From Klebsiella pneumoniae (GTDB taxonomy: Bacteria; Myxococcota_A; UBA796; SXON01): 64,000 bases of DNA. A program made the translations under genes and the position numbers. The notes below the pieces were generated by a model, which worked only from the letters and a program-made list of their open reading frames with translations, had not been told where the DNA came from and made no database searches. Shown in pieces: positions 34,693 to 41,904 of the stretch. Position 1 is the first letter of the stretch, and each line of letters starts with the position of its first letter. The stretch covers positions 1-64,000 of the forward strand of contig CAMAWH010000018.1 in the NCBI GenBank assembly GCA_945861635.1, given 5' to 3'.

Positions 34693-35735
34693 TCTACCTC
34701 GACTACAACGCGACGTCGCCGCTGCGCCCCGTCGCGAAGGGCGCGATGCTGCGGTGGCTCGGCCCCCCCGCAAATCCCTCGTCCATCCATGCCTTTGGGC
34801 GCGACGCGGCGATGGCCGTCGATGATGCGCGTGCCGCTGTCGCTCAGCTCGCGGGTTGGCATCGGGAGGGCGTCGTGTTCACTTCCGGTGCCACCGAGGC
34901 GAACGCTACCGTTCTCTCGCACGGACGTTGGATCGTCGCTGCAACGGAGCACCCAAGCGTGCTTGCATGGGGCCAGAGGCTGGCGCCTGTCGATGCAAAC
35001 GGCACCGTTCGTCTGGAGGCGCTGGACGCGCTCGCAGACGGGATGGATGGCATCAGCGTCCAACTCGCCAACAATGAAACCGGGGTCGTGCAGCCGGTGA
35101 GCGAAGTTTTGGCGTGGGCACGCCGCCGGGGGCTGGTGCTCCACGTCGATGCAGCCCAGGGTCCGGGTCGCTTGTTGACGCGGGTCGATGCCGATTTTGT
35201 AACATTGTCGGCTCACAAGTTCGGCGGGCCGCCCGGCGTGGGTGCCCTTCTGGTCCGAAGGCCGGCGCCGGCGGTGCCCCTGTTGCGAGGCGGACCGCAG
35301 GAGCGCGGCTGGCGGGCTGGAACTTCGGCCGTGGCCGCGATTGCGGGGATGGGGGCCGCGGCGCTCGACGTTGCGGAGCACGGAGGCGCGGAGAGTGAGC
35401 GAATGCGCGGCTTGCGGAATGATCTGGAGCGGATTGTCCTCGCGTCGGGCGGCAGCATCGTCGGCAGTGAGGCGCAACGCTTGCCGAATACGACATGCGT
35501 GGCGTGGGAGCGGATCGATGCCGCCGATGTCGTCGTGGCCCTCGACCTGGCGGGATTTGCCGTGAGCGCCGGCGCGGCGTGCGCCTCGGGATCGATGAAG
35601 CGCTCGCACGTGCTCGCCGCGATGGAAGTGCGAGAGAGCGGCGTGCGGTTTTCCCTCGGTCGGGAGTCGACCGCGTCGGAAGTTGCGGCCTTGGCGTCGG
35701 CGTTGGCGCCGGTTCTAGTCAGGATGCGAGGGTAG
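34689..35735 (+). CDS. Cysteine desulfurase, NifS/IscS-like
   Basis: A 348-residue PLP enzyme releasing sulfur from cysteine as enzyme persulfide for tRNA thiolation or Fe-S assembly. Visible: IYLDYNATSPLRPVA at the start, FTSGATEANATVL, AATEHPSVL, QLANNETGVVQPV, LHVDAAQGPG, the PLP lysine in LSAHKFGGPPGVGALLV (Lys177) and the catalytic cysteine in SAGAACASGSMKRSHVL (Cys298). The active-site loop is of the class-I long type. The protein is about 30 residues shorter than IscS. No IscU or ferredoxin gene is nearby, but mnmA lies 0.8 kb downstream, so it may feed sulfur to MnmA. Its GTG overlaps the previous stop. Confidence 0.94.
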   Translation: MIYLDYNATSPLRPVAKGAMLRWLGPPANPSSIHAFGRDAAMAVDDARAAVAQLAGWHREGVVFTSGATEANATVLSHGRWIVAATEHPSVLAWGQRLAPVDANGTVRLEALDALADGMDGISVQLANNETGVVQPVSEVLAWARRRGLVLHVDAAQGPGRLLTRVDADFVTLSAHKFGGPPGVGALLVRRPAPAVPLLRGGPQERGWRAGTSAVAAIAGMGAAALDVAEHGGAESERMRGLRNDLERIVLASGGSIVGSEAQRLPNTTCVAWERIDAADVVVALDLAGFAVSAGAACASGSMKRSHVLAAMEVRESGVRFSLGRESTASEVAALASALAPVLVRMRG

Positions 35736-35812
35736 GGCGCGAGCGGAGCGAGCGGCGTTTGGTCGGATGGGCGGAGGCGTGGCGCCGGAGGCCGCCGACG
35801 AGGTCCATCGAC

Positions 35813-35844
35813 GCGAGGTACGGCGATCGCGAGGTACGGCGACC
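35813..35844. repeat. 16-bp tandem duplication, one mismatch
   Basis: gcgaggtacggcgatc at 35813-35828 and gcgaggtacggcgacc at 35829-35844, in the 224-base gap between the cysteine desulfurase and the convergent yaeQ-like gene. The unit length equals that of the duplication at 13039-13070, but the sequence is unrelated. The rest of the gap is GC-rich and gene-free. Confidence 0.7.
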
Positions 35845-35959
35845 GCGCGCCATTCCGATCGCTGCGGCGAGCCGTCGTTGGTCTGGCCCTCGAAACGCAA
35901 TCGCACAGCGATTGCCCAAAACGCCCGTGCATAAACGCAGAACGCTGACGACGCGCGAC

Positions 35960-36502
35960 TCACCCCGGAAAGGCGTGTCGAACGATCGCCGTCGCAAACG
36001 ACTCACCTCCGATATCCACGTACAGCTCACCCTCGGTGACCGACACCGAAAGCGAGCTGCGACGCTCGATCTTCCCTGCTATTCCCTCGATAAACCGACG
36101 ATCCAATGTGACGATGGACACGCGCTCCGGCGCATGGACCCGAGTTCCAGCGAGCATGCGAAAGTAGAGGTTGGCGTCCTTGTGGCAATACACAACGACC
36201 CGAGCGCAGGCCTTGCTCGCCTTGTGCAAGCGCGCGGCGTCGGGGGTGCCAACCTCGATCCACGCCCGGAGTTGCCCCGTCAGGTCCCTTGTCCAAAGTG
36301 CAGGTTCGTCGGATACAAACAAACCCTGGGTGAACCTGAGGCCATCTTCCAACTCCAGCGCATACGCAAGCACGCGCGTGACCATGAACGCATCCGTTTC
36401 CGATGGGTGGCGTGCAACCTTCAGGTTCAGCGGCGCGTACACCCCGCGGTCCACATCCGACAGCGATACGTCAAACACGTGTTGGGTTCCGCCGAGGGCC
36501 AT
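35960..36502 (-). CDS. yaeQ: YaeQ family protein
   Basis: A 180-residue protein of the YaeQ family, which has a PD-(D/E)XK nuclease-like fold but no proven activity. Typical segments are FDVSLSDVDRGVYAPLNLKVARHPSETDAFMVTRVLAYALELEDGLRFTQGL, DEPALWTRDLTGQLRAWIEVGTPDAARLHKASKACARVVVYCHKD and YVDIGGESF near the end. The length is normal for the family. TAGGAT lies six bases before the ATG, without a Shine-Dalgarno. It is divergent from mnmA and convergent with the cysteine desulfurase. Confidence 0.92.
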   Translation of the reverse strand: MALGGTQHVFDVSLSDVDRGVYAPLNLKVARHPSETDAFMVTRVLAYALELEDGLRFTQGLFVSDEPALWTRDLTGQLRAWIEVGTPDAARLHKASKACARVVVYCHKDANLYFRMLAGTRVHAPERVSIVTLDRRFIEGIAGKIERRSSLSVSVTEGELYVDIGGESFATAIVRHAFPG

Positions 36503-36508
36503 CGTGGG

Positions 36509-36514
36509 ATCCTA
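36509..36514 (-). promoter_or_regulatory. -10-like TAGGAT, six bases before the yaeQ start
   Basis: Minus-strand TAGGAT followed by six bases and the ATG at 36502. The spacing fits transcription starting at the ATG itself. The mnmA gene on the other strand has TAGCCC six bases before its GTG (36549-36554). Confidence 0.45.
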
Positions 36515-36560
36515 AGTCGGCGCGATTGGGGGCGGTGCCGGAACCGGTTAGCCCGCCCCC

Positions 36561-37649
36561 GTGCGCATCGTTGCCGCCATGTCCGGGGGAGTTGACAGCT
36601 CCGTTGCCGCCGCGCTCCTCGTCGAGGAAGGGCATGAGGTGATCGGCGTCCACATGAAGCTGCACGACGCTCCCGCGCCGACGGTTGGCCCCGGCGAGTC
36701 AGCGGCGCTCGGCAACTCACAGGCGTGCTGCGGCCTCGACGACGCGTGGGATGCGCGTCGTGTTGCGGATACGCTGAAGATTCCATTCTACGTGTTGAAT
36801 CTGGAGGCTGAATTCAAGCAGTTGGTGATGGATCGCTTCGCCGCCGCCTACGCGGCCGGGCGCACGCCGAATCCTTGCGTAGCCTGCAATGGGGAACTGA
36901 AATTCGACGTATTGCTGCGTCGCGCCGTCGCCCTCGGCGCGGATGCGCTTGCAACGGGTCATTACGCGCGCACCCACGACGGGCGTCTGTACGCGGCTAC
37001 CGATCCAGCGAAGGATCAATCGTACTTTCTGTTTCCGGTTCGGAGTGATGCGTTGCGGCGCACACAGTTTCCACTGGGCGGAATGACGAAGCCGGAGGTT
37101 CGCGCCCACGCCGAGCGCATGGGCCTCGCCACCGCGAAAAAACCTGAGTCGATGGAAGTTTGTTTCCTTCCCGATGACGACCATGCCCGGTTCGTCAAGG
37201 AGCACCGGCCCGACTTGGACGGGGCAGGGGAGATCGTGGACGAAGCGGGGCGCGTACTCGGCCGTCACGACGCCTACTTCCGCTACACCGTCGGACAGCG
37301 GCGTGGCCTCGGGCTTTCCGGCGGGCCGTGGTTCGTCTTGCGCGTGGATCCGGACGCGCGCCGGGTCATTGTGGGGCCGGAGGAGCGCCTGCAGACGCAC
37401 GCCGTCGTCGCAAGCGGAATGAACTGGCTGCGCCGTCCAGACGTGCACGAGGCACTGCATGCGCGCATTCGTCATCGTGGCGCGTTGACCCCCTGCAACG
37501 TCGATGATGGCGGGGCGATAGCGGCCCCCGACGCCATCACGGTGCGCTTCCGCGCGCCGGCGCGCGCCGCGACGCCGGGGCAGGGGATTGTGCTCTACGC
37601 GGGAGATGAGGTCGTGGCAGGCGGCTACATCGAGCGCGCAGGAGCGTGA
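36561..37649 (+). CDS. mnmA: tRNA-specific 2-thiouridylase MnmA
   Basis: A 362-residue enzyme that adds sulfur to U34 of Lys, Glu and Gln tRNAs, using ATP to activate the uridine and sulfur relayed from a cysteine desulfurase. Visible: the PP-loop AAMSGGVDSSVAAALL, LNLEAEFKQLVMDRFAAAYAAGRTPNPCVACNGELKFDVLL, containing the conserved cysteine, GADALATGHYAR, AKDQSYFLF, and the second catalytic cysteine in KKPESMEVCFLPDDDHARFV, then TVGQRRGLGLSGGPWFVLRVD. The length is typical. An insertion with two cysteines lies at about 40-60 (ALGNSQACCGLDDAWDARRVA), as in the long-form family. The GTG start lacks a Shine-Dalgarno. RNase III follows within a few bases. Confidence 0.96.
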   Translation: MRIVAAMSGGVDSSVAAALLVEEGHEVIGVHMKLHDAPAPTVGPGESAALGNSQACCGLDDAWDARRVADTLKIPFYVLNLEAEFKQLVMDRFAAAYAAGRTPNPCVACNGELKFDVLLRRAVALGADALATGHYARTHDGRLYAATDPAKDQSYFLFPVRSDALRRTQFPLGGMTKPEVRAHAERMGLATAKKPESMEVCFLPDDDHARFVKEHRPDLDGAGEIVDEAGRVLGRHDAYFRYTVGQRRGLGLSGGPWFVLRVDPDARRVIVGPEERLQTHAVVASGMNWLRRPDVHEALHARIRHRGALTPCNVDDGGAIAAPDAITVRFRAPARAATPGQGIVLYAGDEVVAGGYIERAGA

Positions 37650-37653
37650 GCGG

Positions 37654-38298
37654 TTGCCTGCCGTGATCCACACTTTTGCCGACCCGCGCCTCCACGAAGA
37701 GGCGCTCACCCACTCGTCCTGGTCGGGTGAACACGGGGGGCCCGACTACCAGCGGCTGGAGTTTTTGGGAGACGCCGTTGTGAAGTTGGTCGGGGCGGAA
37801 CTGCTGGTCGGGGCGCATGCATCGTGGCCGGAAGGCCGGCTCACGCGGGCGCTCGGCGCGTTGGTCAGCAACCAGACGTTGGCCCGGTTGGCGGATGCTT
37901 TGGACCTGCCCGCGCAGCTGCGCATGGGCGTGGGCGCGCGCGGGCGCCACGAGGAACGCCAGCTAAAGGTGCGTGCCGACGTGTTTGAGGCCGTTGTGGG
38001 GGCCGTTTTCGCAGATGGCGGGTTGGAAGGGGCGAGATCGATGCTCAACCCGTTGTTCGCGCCGCTCATCGCGACGCTCGACGGCCTCGGGGATCCCAAA
38101 TCGCGCCTGAACATGCTGGCGGACGAGCGGAAGTGGCCGCATCCTACCTACGCTTCGGCGCAGACCGGCGCGGCCCACAGCACCGTGTGGACGGTCAGCG
38201 TCACCATCGAGACGCGCACATTCGGTCCGGCGACGGGCCGCACGAAGAAGGAAGCGGAGTCTGCCGTCGCCGAGTTGGCGCTCGATGCAATAGAGTAG
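37654..38298 (+). CDS. rnc: Ribonuclease III
   Basis: A 214-residue double-strand-specific endoribonuclease used in rRNA and mRNA processing. The catalytic domain shows HEEALTHSSWS, the signature RLEFLGDAVVKLVGAELL with the metal-binding Glu and Asp, and DVFEAVVGAVFADGG with the second acidic pair. The C-terminal dsRNA-binding domain begins at DPKSRLNMLADERKWPHPTY and ends with TGRTKKEAESAVAELALDAIE. I chose TTG 37654 because GGAG lies nine bases upstream; GTG 37663 is the alternative. It follows mnmA immediately and precedes the MopE-repeat protein by four bases. Confidence 0.93.
   Translation: MPAVIHTFADPRLHEEALTHSSWSGEHGGPDYQRLEFLGDAVVKLVGAELLVGAHASWPEGRLTRALGALVSNQTLARLADALDLPAQLRMGVGARGRHEERQLKVRADVFEAVVGAVFADGGLEGARSMLNPLFAPLIATLDGLGDPKSRLNMLADERKWPHPTYASAQTGAAHSTVWTVSVTIETRTFGPATGRTKKEAESAVAELALDAIE
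38291..38296 (+). promoter_or_regulatory. -10-like TAGAGT, six bases before the MopE-repeat gene
   Basis: TAGAGT overlaps the end of the rnc coding sequence and lies exactly six bases before the ATG at 38303, with no Shine-Dalgarno. The spacing suggests an internal leaderless promoter. Confidence 0.35.
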
Positions 38299-38302
38299 TC
38301 GT

Positions 38303-38980
38303 ATGTGGCTGCTCTTCTGCCTCGCAACGGTCGGCACCGCCTACGCGGCGGACGCGGATGGAGACGGCGTGGATGCGGCGGACGATTGCAACGATGCCGA
38401 CGCCGCCGTGTTTCCGGGGGCGGATGACGCTCCGTACGACGGCATCGACGCTGACTGTTCGGGCACCTCCGACTACGACGCCGACAGTGATGGGCACGAT
38501 TCCGCGACGTTCGGAGGAGGGGATTGTGATGACGCCGATGCGCTCACCTATCCCGGCGCTCCCGACGATCCGACGGACGGCGTCGTGACCGATTGCGATC
38601 CCGCGGGAGAGGGTGATGCCGATGGGGATGGCGTTTCGGCATCGACGGACTGTGACGACGAGGACCCGGCCATCTACCCCGGCGCGGTCGAGGTCTGGTA
38701 CGACGGCGTCGATCAGGACTGCGATGGGCGTGACGACGATCAGGATGGAGACCAGTACGCGCAGGCCGATGATTGCGATGACGCGGATGCCACCGCGTTT
38801 CCCGACAGCTTCCGATGGGATGCCGAGTGTGGCGCCCGGCGCGCGTGGGAGCCCGCGGCGTCGGTGGAAACGGGTGTGCGCGCGGTGAAGGGCGGCGGCG
38901 GGTGCACGGTGGTGCCGGGCGCGGGCGGCGCGCTAACGGTGCTGGCGTTCGCGGCTGTTTTAGGGCGGCGTCGCCGGTGA
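38303..38980 (+). CDS. Secreted MopE-type metal-binding-repeat protein with MYXO-CTERM-like tail
   Basis: A 225-residue secreted protein. A signal peptide (WLLFCLATVGTAYA) is followed by five Cys/Asp repeats of the putative metal-binding kind (DCNDADAAVFPGADDAPYDGIDADCSG; DCDDADALTYPGAPDDPTDGVVTDCD; DCDDEDPAIYPGAVEVWYDGVDQDCDG; DCDDADATAFPD). The end has a cysteine, a hydrophobic stretch and a basic tail (GGGCTVVPGAGGALTVLAFAAVLGRRRR), the pattern of the MYXO-CTERM cell-surface sorting signal. This tag is a strong taxonomic hint for Myxococcota. TAGAGT lies six bases before the ATG. The stop overlaps the following gene by four bases. Probably binds calcium or copper at the surface. Confidence 0.88.
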   Translation: MWLLFCLATVGTAYAADADGDGVDAADDCNDADAAVFPGADDAPYDGIDADCSGTSDYDADSDGHDSATFGGGDCDDADALTYPGAPDDPTDGVVTDCDPAGEGDADGDGVSASTDCDDEDPAIYPGAVEVWYDGVDQDCDGRDDDQDGDQYAQADDCDDADATAFPDSFRWDAECGARRAWEPAASVETGVRAVKGGGGCTVVPGAGGALTVLAFAAVLGRRRR

Positions 38981-39402
38981 GGATCGCGCTCGCGGCGGAC
39001 GAGCCGTATGCGGTGCATCAAAAGCTACTCGGCGAGTTGCAGCGTCGGGGGCACTCCATCACGCCGTTCGGTGCCTTTGCCGGCGGCGGCGAACATCCGT
39101 GGGCGCTCGTCGCGAGAGCGGCCGCCGAGTCGGTGGCGAACGGCGAATGTGACGAGGGCATCTTCCTATGCTGGACGGGCACGGGTATCTCGATGGCCGC
39201 CAACAAGGTTCGCGGCATTCGCGCAGCGTTGTGTGGCGACGCCGGAACGGCCGCCGCCGCGCGCATCTGGAATCATGCCAATGTGCTCTGCCTTTCCCAT
39301 CGCACGTTGTCCGACGACATGGCGGCGGAGATCCTCGCGGCTTGGTTCGACACCCCCTCCGATGCGCGTGGGAGGGTGGGCGTGGCGCTCCTGGGGGAGT
39401 GA
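38977..39402 (+). CDS. RpiB/LacA/LacB family sugar-phosphate isomerase
   Basis: A 141-residue protein of the ribose-5-phosphate isomerase B family. It begins RIALAADEPYAVHQKLLGELQRRGHSITPFGAF, with the family's Asp near the start, and has the active-site loop EGIFLCWTGTGISMAANKVRGIRAALC (usually CGTGIGMSIAANK) and ARIWNHANVLCLSHRTLSDDMAAEILAAWFDT. The usual GSDHAG at the N-terminus is altered to AADEPYA, so substrate preference may differ from RpiB. GTG at 38977 overlaps the stop of the MopE-repeat gene by four bases, an odd pairing of a surface protein with a sugar isomerase. Confidence 0.85.
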   Translation: MRIALAADEPYAVHQKLLGELQRRGHSITPFGAFAGGGEHPWALVARAAAESVANGECDEGIFLCWTGTGISMAANKVRGIRAALCGDAGTAAAARIWNHANVLCLSHRTLSDDMAAEILAAWFDTPSDARGRVGVALLGE

Positions 39403-39472
39403 CGGGGCGACCTCGACTTCCGCAAGAGGCTTGCGATTCCCGGCGGGTCGTGTTACTGAACGCCGGTTCAGC

Positions 39473-40042
39473 ATGCAACTCTCCCCCTTTGCCCTCGACG
39501 CCGTGCACAGCATCACTGTGGGCGCCCTGCCTGCGGAGCTCGCGGCGGCCTCGTTCGACGACCTGTGGGCGCTCCATCCCGCCGAGTTCCACATCCTCCA
39601 GATGATGGGGCGCCCGGTACCGACGCCCCGCTGGCAACAGGCGTACGGCCATGACTATCGGTACACGGGTGCGCTGAACCCCGGCTTGCCGATGGTTCCG
39701 ATGCTGGAGCCGTTCCTGCACACCGCGCGCACCCTCGATGAACGCATCAACGGGCTGCTCGTGAATTGGTACGACGGTGATCAGGGGCATTACATCGGGA
39801 AACACCGTGATTCCACGGCCGGCCTGGTGGGGGACGCTCCGATCGTCACCTTCTCGCTCGGCGCACCGCGTACTTTCCGCTTCCGAAAATACCGCGGCGC
39901 GGGGATTATCGACGTCGATACCGGGCAGTCCCCGGTGATCGCTTTCGGTTGGGAAGTCAATCGCGTGTATAGCCACGAGGTGCCGCCAGGCGCCGGGCGG
40001 CGGGTGTCGATCACTGCGCGGGCGTTTTACGACCTCGGCTGA
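39473..40042 (+). CDS. AlkB-like 2-oxoglutarate/Fe(II)-dependent dioxygenase
   Basis: A 189-residue dioxygenase of the AlkB family, members of which demethylate nucleic acids or proteins. Visible: PRWQQAYGHDYRYTGALNPG, NGLLVNWYDGDQGHYIGKHRDS, with the iron-binding His and Asp, PIVTFSLGAPRTFRFRK, VIAFGWEVNRVYSHEVPPG, with the second iron-binding His, and RRVSITARAFYD, with the arginine that binds 2-oxoglutarate. The short form without an extra domain is common in environmental bacteria. The specific substrate is unknown. The start is the ATG at 39473, about 70 bases after the isomerase gene. Confidence 0.88.
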   Translation: MQLSPFALDAVHSITVGALPAELAAASFDDLWALHPAEFHILQMMGRPVPTPRWQQAYGHDYRYTGALNPGLPMVPMLEPFLHTARTLDERINGLLVNWYDGDQGHYIGKHRDSTAGLVGDAPIVTFSLGAPRTFRFRKYRGAGIIDVDTGQSPVIAFGWEVNRVYSHEVPPGAGRRVSITARAFYDLG

Positions 40043-40070
40043 GGCCCCGTCGGTCACGGCATTCCGCCGC

Positions 40071-40235
40071 TCACCGCTTCTTTTTCTGCGCCTTTGACCC
40101 CGTGTTCGACGGCGCCCGGAAGCCGGGACGGGGTGCGGCGTCGGTTGGACGGGTCAGCGGGTGCGGCGGCTTGACCGGCATCGGGGAGGTAGCGGGGGCG
40201 GCGGGCGGTGCGGGGGTTTCGGCGGTGTCGGACAT
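40071..40235 (-). CDS. Small basic Pro/Ala/Lys-rich protein, 54 residues
   Basis: A minus-strand frame, ATG at 40235, stop at 40071-40073, encoding 54 residues: MSDTAETPAPPAAP, then a Pro-rich middle (VKPPHPLTRPTDAAPRPGFR) and a strongly basic end (NTGSKAQKKKR). The start reads like a real protein and the frame fills the gap between the convergent AlkB-like gene (28 bases away) and the next plus-strand gene. It has no cysteine, signal or membrane segment. Proline-rich, Lys-tailed small proteins of this kind can be nucleic-acid- or ribosome-associated, but no family is recognised. A chance open frame in GC-rich DNA is possible. Confidence 0.45.
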   Translation of the reverse strand: MSDTAETPAPPAAPATSPMPVKPPHPLTRPTDAAPRPGFRAPSNTGSKAQKKKR

Positions 40236-40468
40236 GGCACCGTCCTATGCCAACGCTCGCCACGACGCTACCGCCCCGCCAGAAGCGCGGAGATCGTACG
40301 GCAAACGGACCCGCAGGGGCCCCAAAAGGCGTGGAAGTGCCAGGAACTGGGGCAGAGGCCGCTAACGTCGACACACTCGCACTCCCGACACGTAAGATTA
40401 AAACTCTCGGTTTTCTCCAAAAAGCCGTAAACACCGGTAGACTGACCCGTATAGTGCCGGAGTTGTCG

Positions 40469-41002
40469 ATGGCAAAAACCGCCCGAACCCACGTCGTGTT
40501 GGTGGACCCCGTAAAAACCCGCCGAGGCGAGGCGGAAGAAGGTTTGCGTGCGCGGTTTGACGTCACGGCGTTCGACGCTCCCCCCTCCATGGCCGATGGC
40601 CGCGCACTGTCTGCGCACGCGGTCGTGATCAGCGTACGTCAGACGGAAGGCAACGGATTGACGGCTGCGCGCACGATGCGGGATGCCATCGGCGCGGACG
40701 TGCTGATCATCGTCGTCGGGCCGGCCGACGAGGCAATGTCCACGGAGCGACGCGCGCAATTGATCGCGCGCCACGGCGTGGATGTTTGGATTCCACGTCC
40801 GATCGACCCCCACACCCTGCAGATTCTGTTGGCGGGCGAACTGGCGAAACGAACCAGTGCGCGTCAGAAAAGCGAGCACGCGGAGAAGACCGATCCCGGT
40901 GTTTCGAGCGCTCCAGCCGGCAGCTGGACGGACATGTTCGGCGGTTCGGCCGCGACGGACAGTCTGCGCCGTTTCTTCTCCCGCGCCGCTCGCCATCCAT
41001 AG
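40469..41002 (+). CDS. Receiver-like (pseudo-response-regulator) protein
   Basis: A 177-residue protein. From residue 5 it has the alternating strand/helix order of a response-regulator receiver: THVVLVDPVKTRRGEAEEGLRARFDVTAFDAP, SAHAVVISVRQTEGNGLTAARTMRDA, ADVLIIVVGPADEAMSTERRAQLIARHGVDVWIPRPIDPHTLQILLAGEL. At the phospho-acceptor position the usual VxDxxLPxxxG is VISVRQTEGNG, so the aspartate is missing; the strand-5 lysine is Arg (PRPID). It therefore probably does not accept phosphate. The last 45 residues are a flexible tail (KRTSARQKSEHAEK; GSWTDMFGG). TATAGT lies 13 bases upstream. It directly precedes era. Confidence 0.65.
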   Translation: MAKTARTHVVLVDPVKTRRGEAEEGLRARFDVTAFDAPPSMADGRALSAHAVVISVRQTEGNGLTAARTMRDAIGADVLIIVVGPADEAMSTERRAQLIARHGVDVWIPRPIDPHTLQILLAGELAKRTSARQKSEHAEKTDPGVSSAPAGSWTDMFGGSAATDSLRRFFSRAARHP

Positions 41003-41022
41003 AACGGTTAGGGCGGCGGCCC

Positions 41023-41889
41023 ATGGCGGTTCGCTTCGGTACCATCGCGCTCGTCGGGCGTCCAAACGCTGGAAAATCGAGCTTGCTGAACGCGCTCGTG
41101 GGGGAGCGTGTGGCCGCTGTTTCGTCGCGCCCCCAGACCACGCGAAACCGCATTTGCGGCATCGTGACAACGGAAACGTTGCAGGCGGTTTTGGTGGACA
41201 CTCCCGGCCTGCACGAAGGCTGGAATGTCCTGAACAAGCGCATGGTCGCGGTGGCCGAGGCTGCGCTCGATTCGTGTGACACAGTCGCGTGGATCGTGGA
41301 TTGCACACGCCCGTTTGACGCGGAGTTCGCGGGGCGTTTGGCTCCGCGAAAGCCCGTGGTCGTCCTCAACAAAATCGATTTGGTGGACAAGCTGGCGTTG
41401 CTCCCGTTGATCCAGCTGTACGCTGCCGCGGGTGAGGTCGTGCCGGTGTCTGCCGCAAAACGAGATGGGCTGCCGCAATTGATGGCCGTGTGGGAAGCGC
41501 GGCTGCCCGAAGGAGAGCGGCTATACTCGCCGGACCAGTACACCGACCAGACGGAGAAGGCGCTTTGCGCGGAGATCATCCGTGAACAGGTCTTCCACCG
41601 CACCGGGGAAGAAGTGCCGTATTGCAGTGCCGTCGAAATCGAGGGGTTCAACGAAACGGAACGTGAGGCTGGAAAGGTTCACATCCACGCCCGAATCGTC
41701 GTAGAAAAACCGAGTCAGAAGGCGATTCTGATCGGAAAGGGCGGGGCGATGGTGAAACAGATCGGCACCGAGAGTCGCTCGCGCATCGAGCGCCTCCTTG
41801 GTTGTCGGGTCCGCCTCGATCTTTTCATCGCAGTGGAGAAAGACTGGACGTCGAACCCCAATAAGCTGCGCGAGTTCGGGTATGACTAG
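41023..41889 (+). CDS. era: GTPase Era
   Basis: A 288-residue GTPase that binds the 3' end of 16S rRNA and helps mature the small subunit. G motifs: IALVGRPNAGKSSLLNALVGE (G1), RPQTTRNRICGI (G2), LVDTPGLHEG (G3) and VVLNKIDLVDK (G4). The C-terminal KH RNA-binding domain has VHIHARIVVEKPSQKAILIGKGGAMVKQIGTESRSRIERLLG, with the GKGG loop, and the protein ends VRLDLFIAVEKDWTSNPNKLREFGYD. The length is typical. The ATG at 41023 lies 20 bases after the receiver-like gene. Der follows after the FAD gene, so two ribosome-assembly GTPases flank it. Confidence 0.96.
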   Translation: MAVRFGTIALVGRPNAGKSSLLNALVGERVAAVSSRPQTTRNRICGIVTTETLQAVLVDTPGLHEGWNVLNKRMVAVAEAALDSCDTVAWIVDCTRPFDAEFAGRLAPRKPVVVLNKIDLVDKLALLPLIQLYAAAGEVVPVSAAKRDGLPQLMAVWEARLPEGERLYSPDQYTDQTEKALCAEIIREQVFHRTGEEVPYCSAVEIEGFNETEREAGKVHIHARIVVEKPSQKAILIGKGGAMVKQIGTESRSRIERLLGCRVRLDLFIAVEKDWTSNPNKLREFGYD

Positions 41890-41904
41890 GCGTGGCCGGC
41901 CCGC

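Noticed and set aside
40268-41308. 346-residue minus-strand frame across the receiver-like gene and era
   Set aside because: Era is certain on the plus strand and the minus translation is Arg/Pro-rich without domains.
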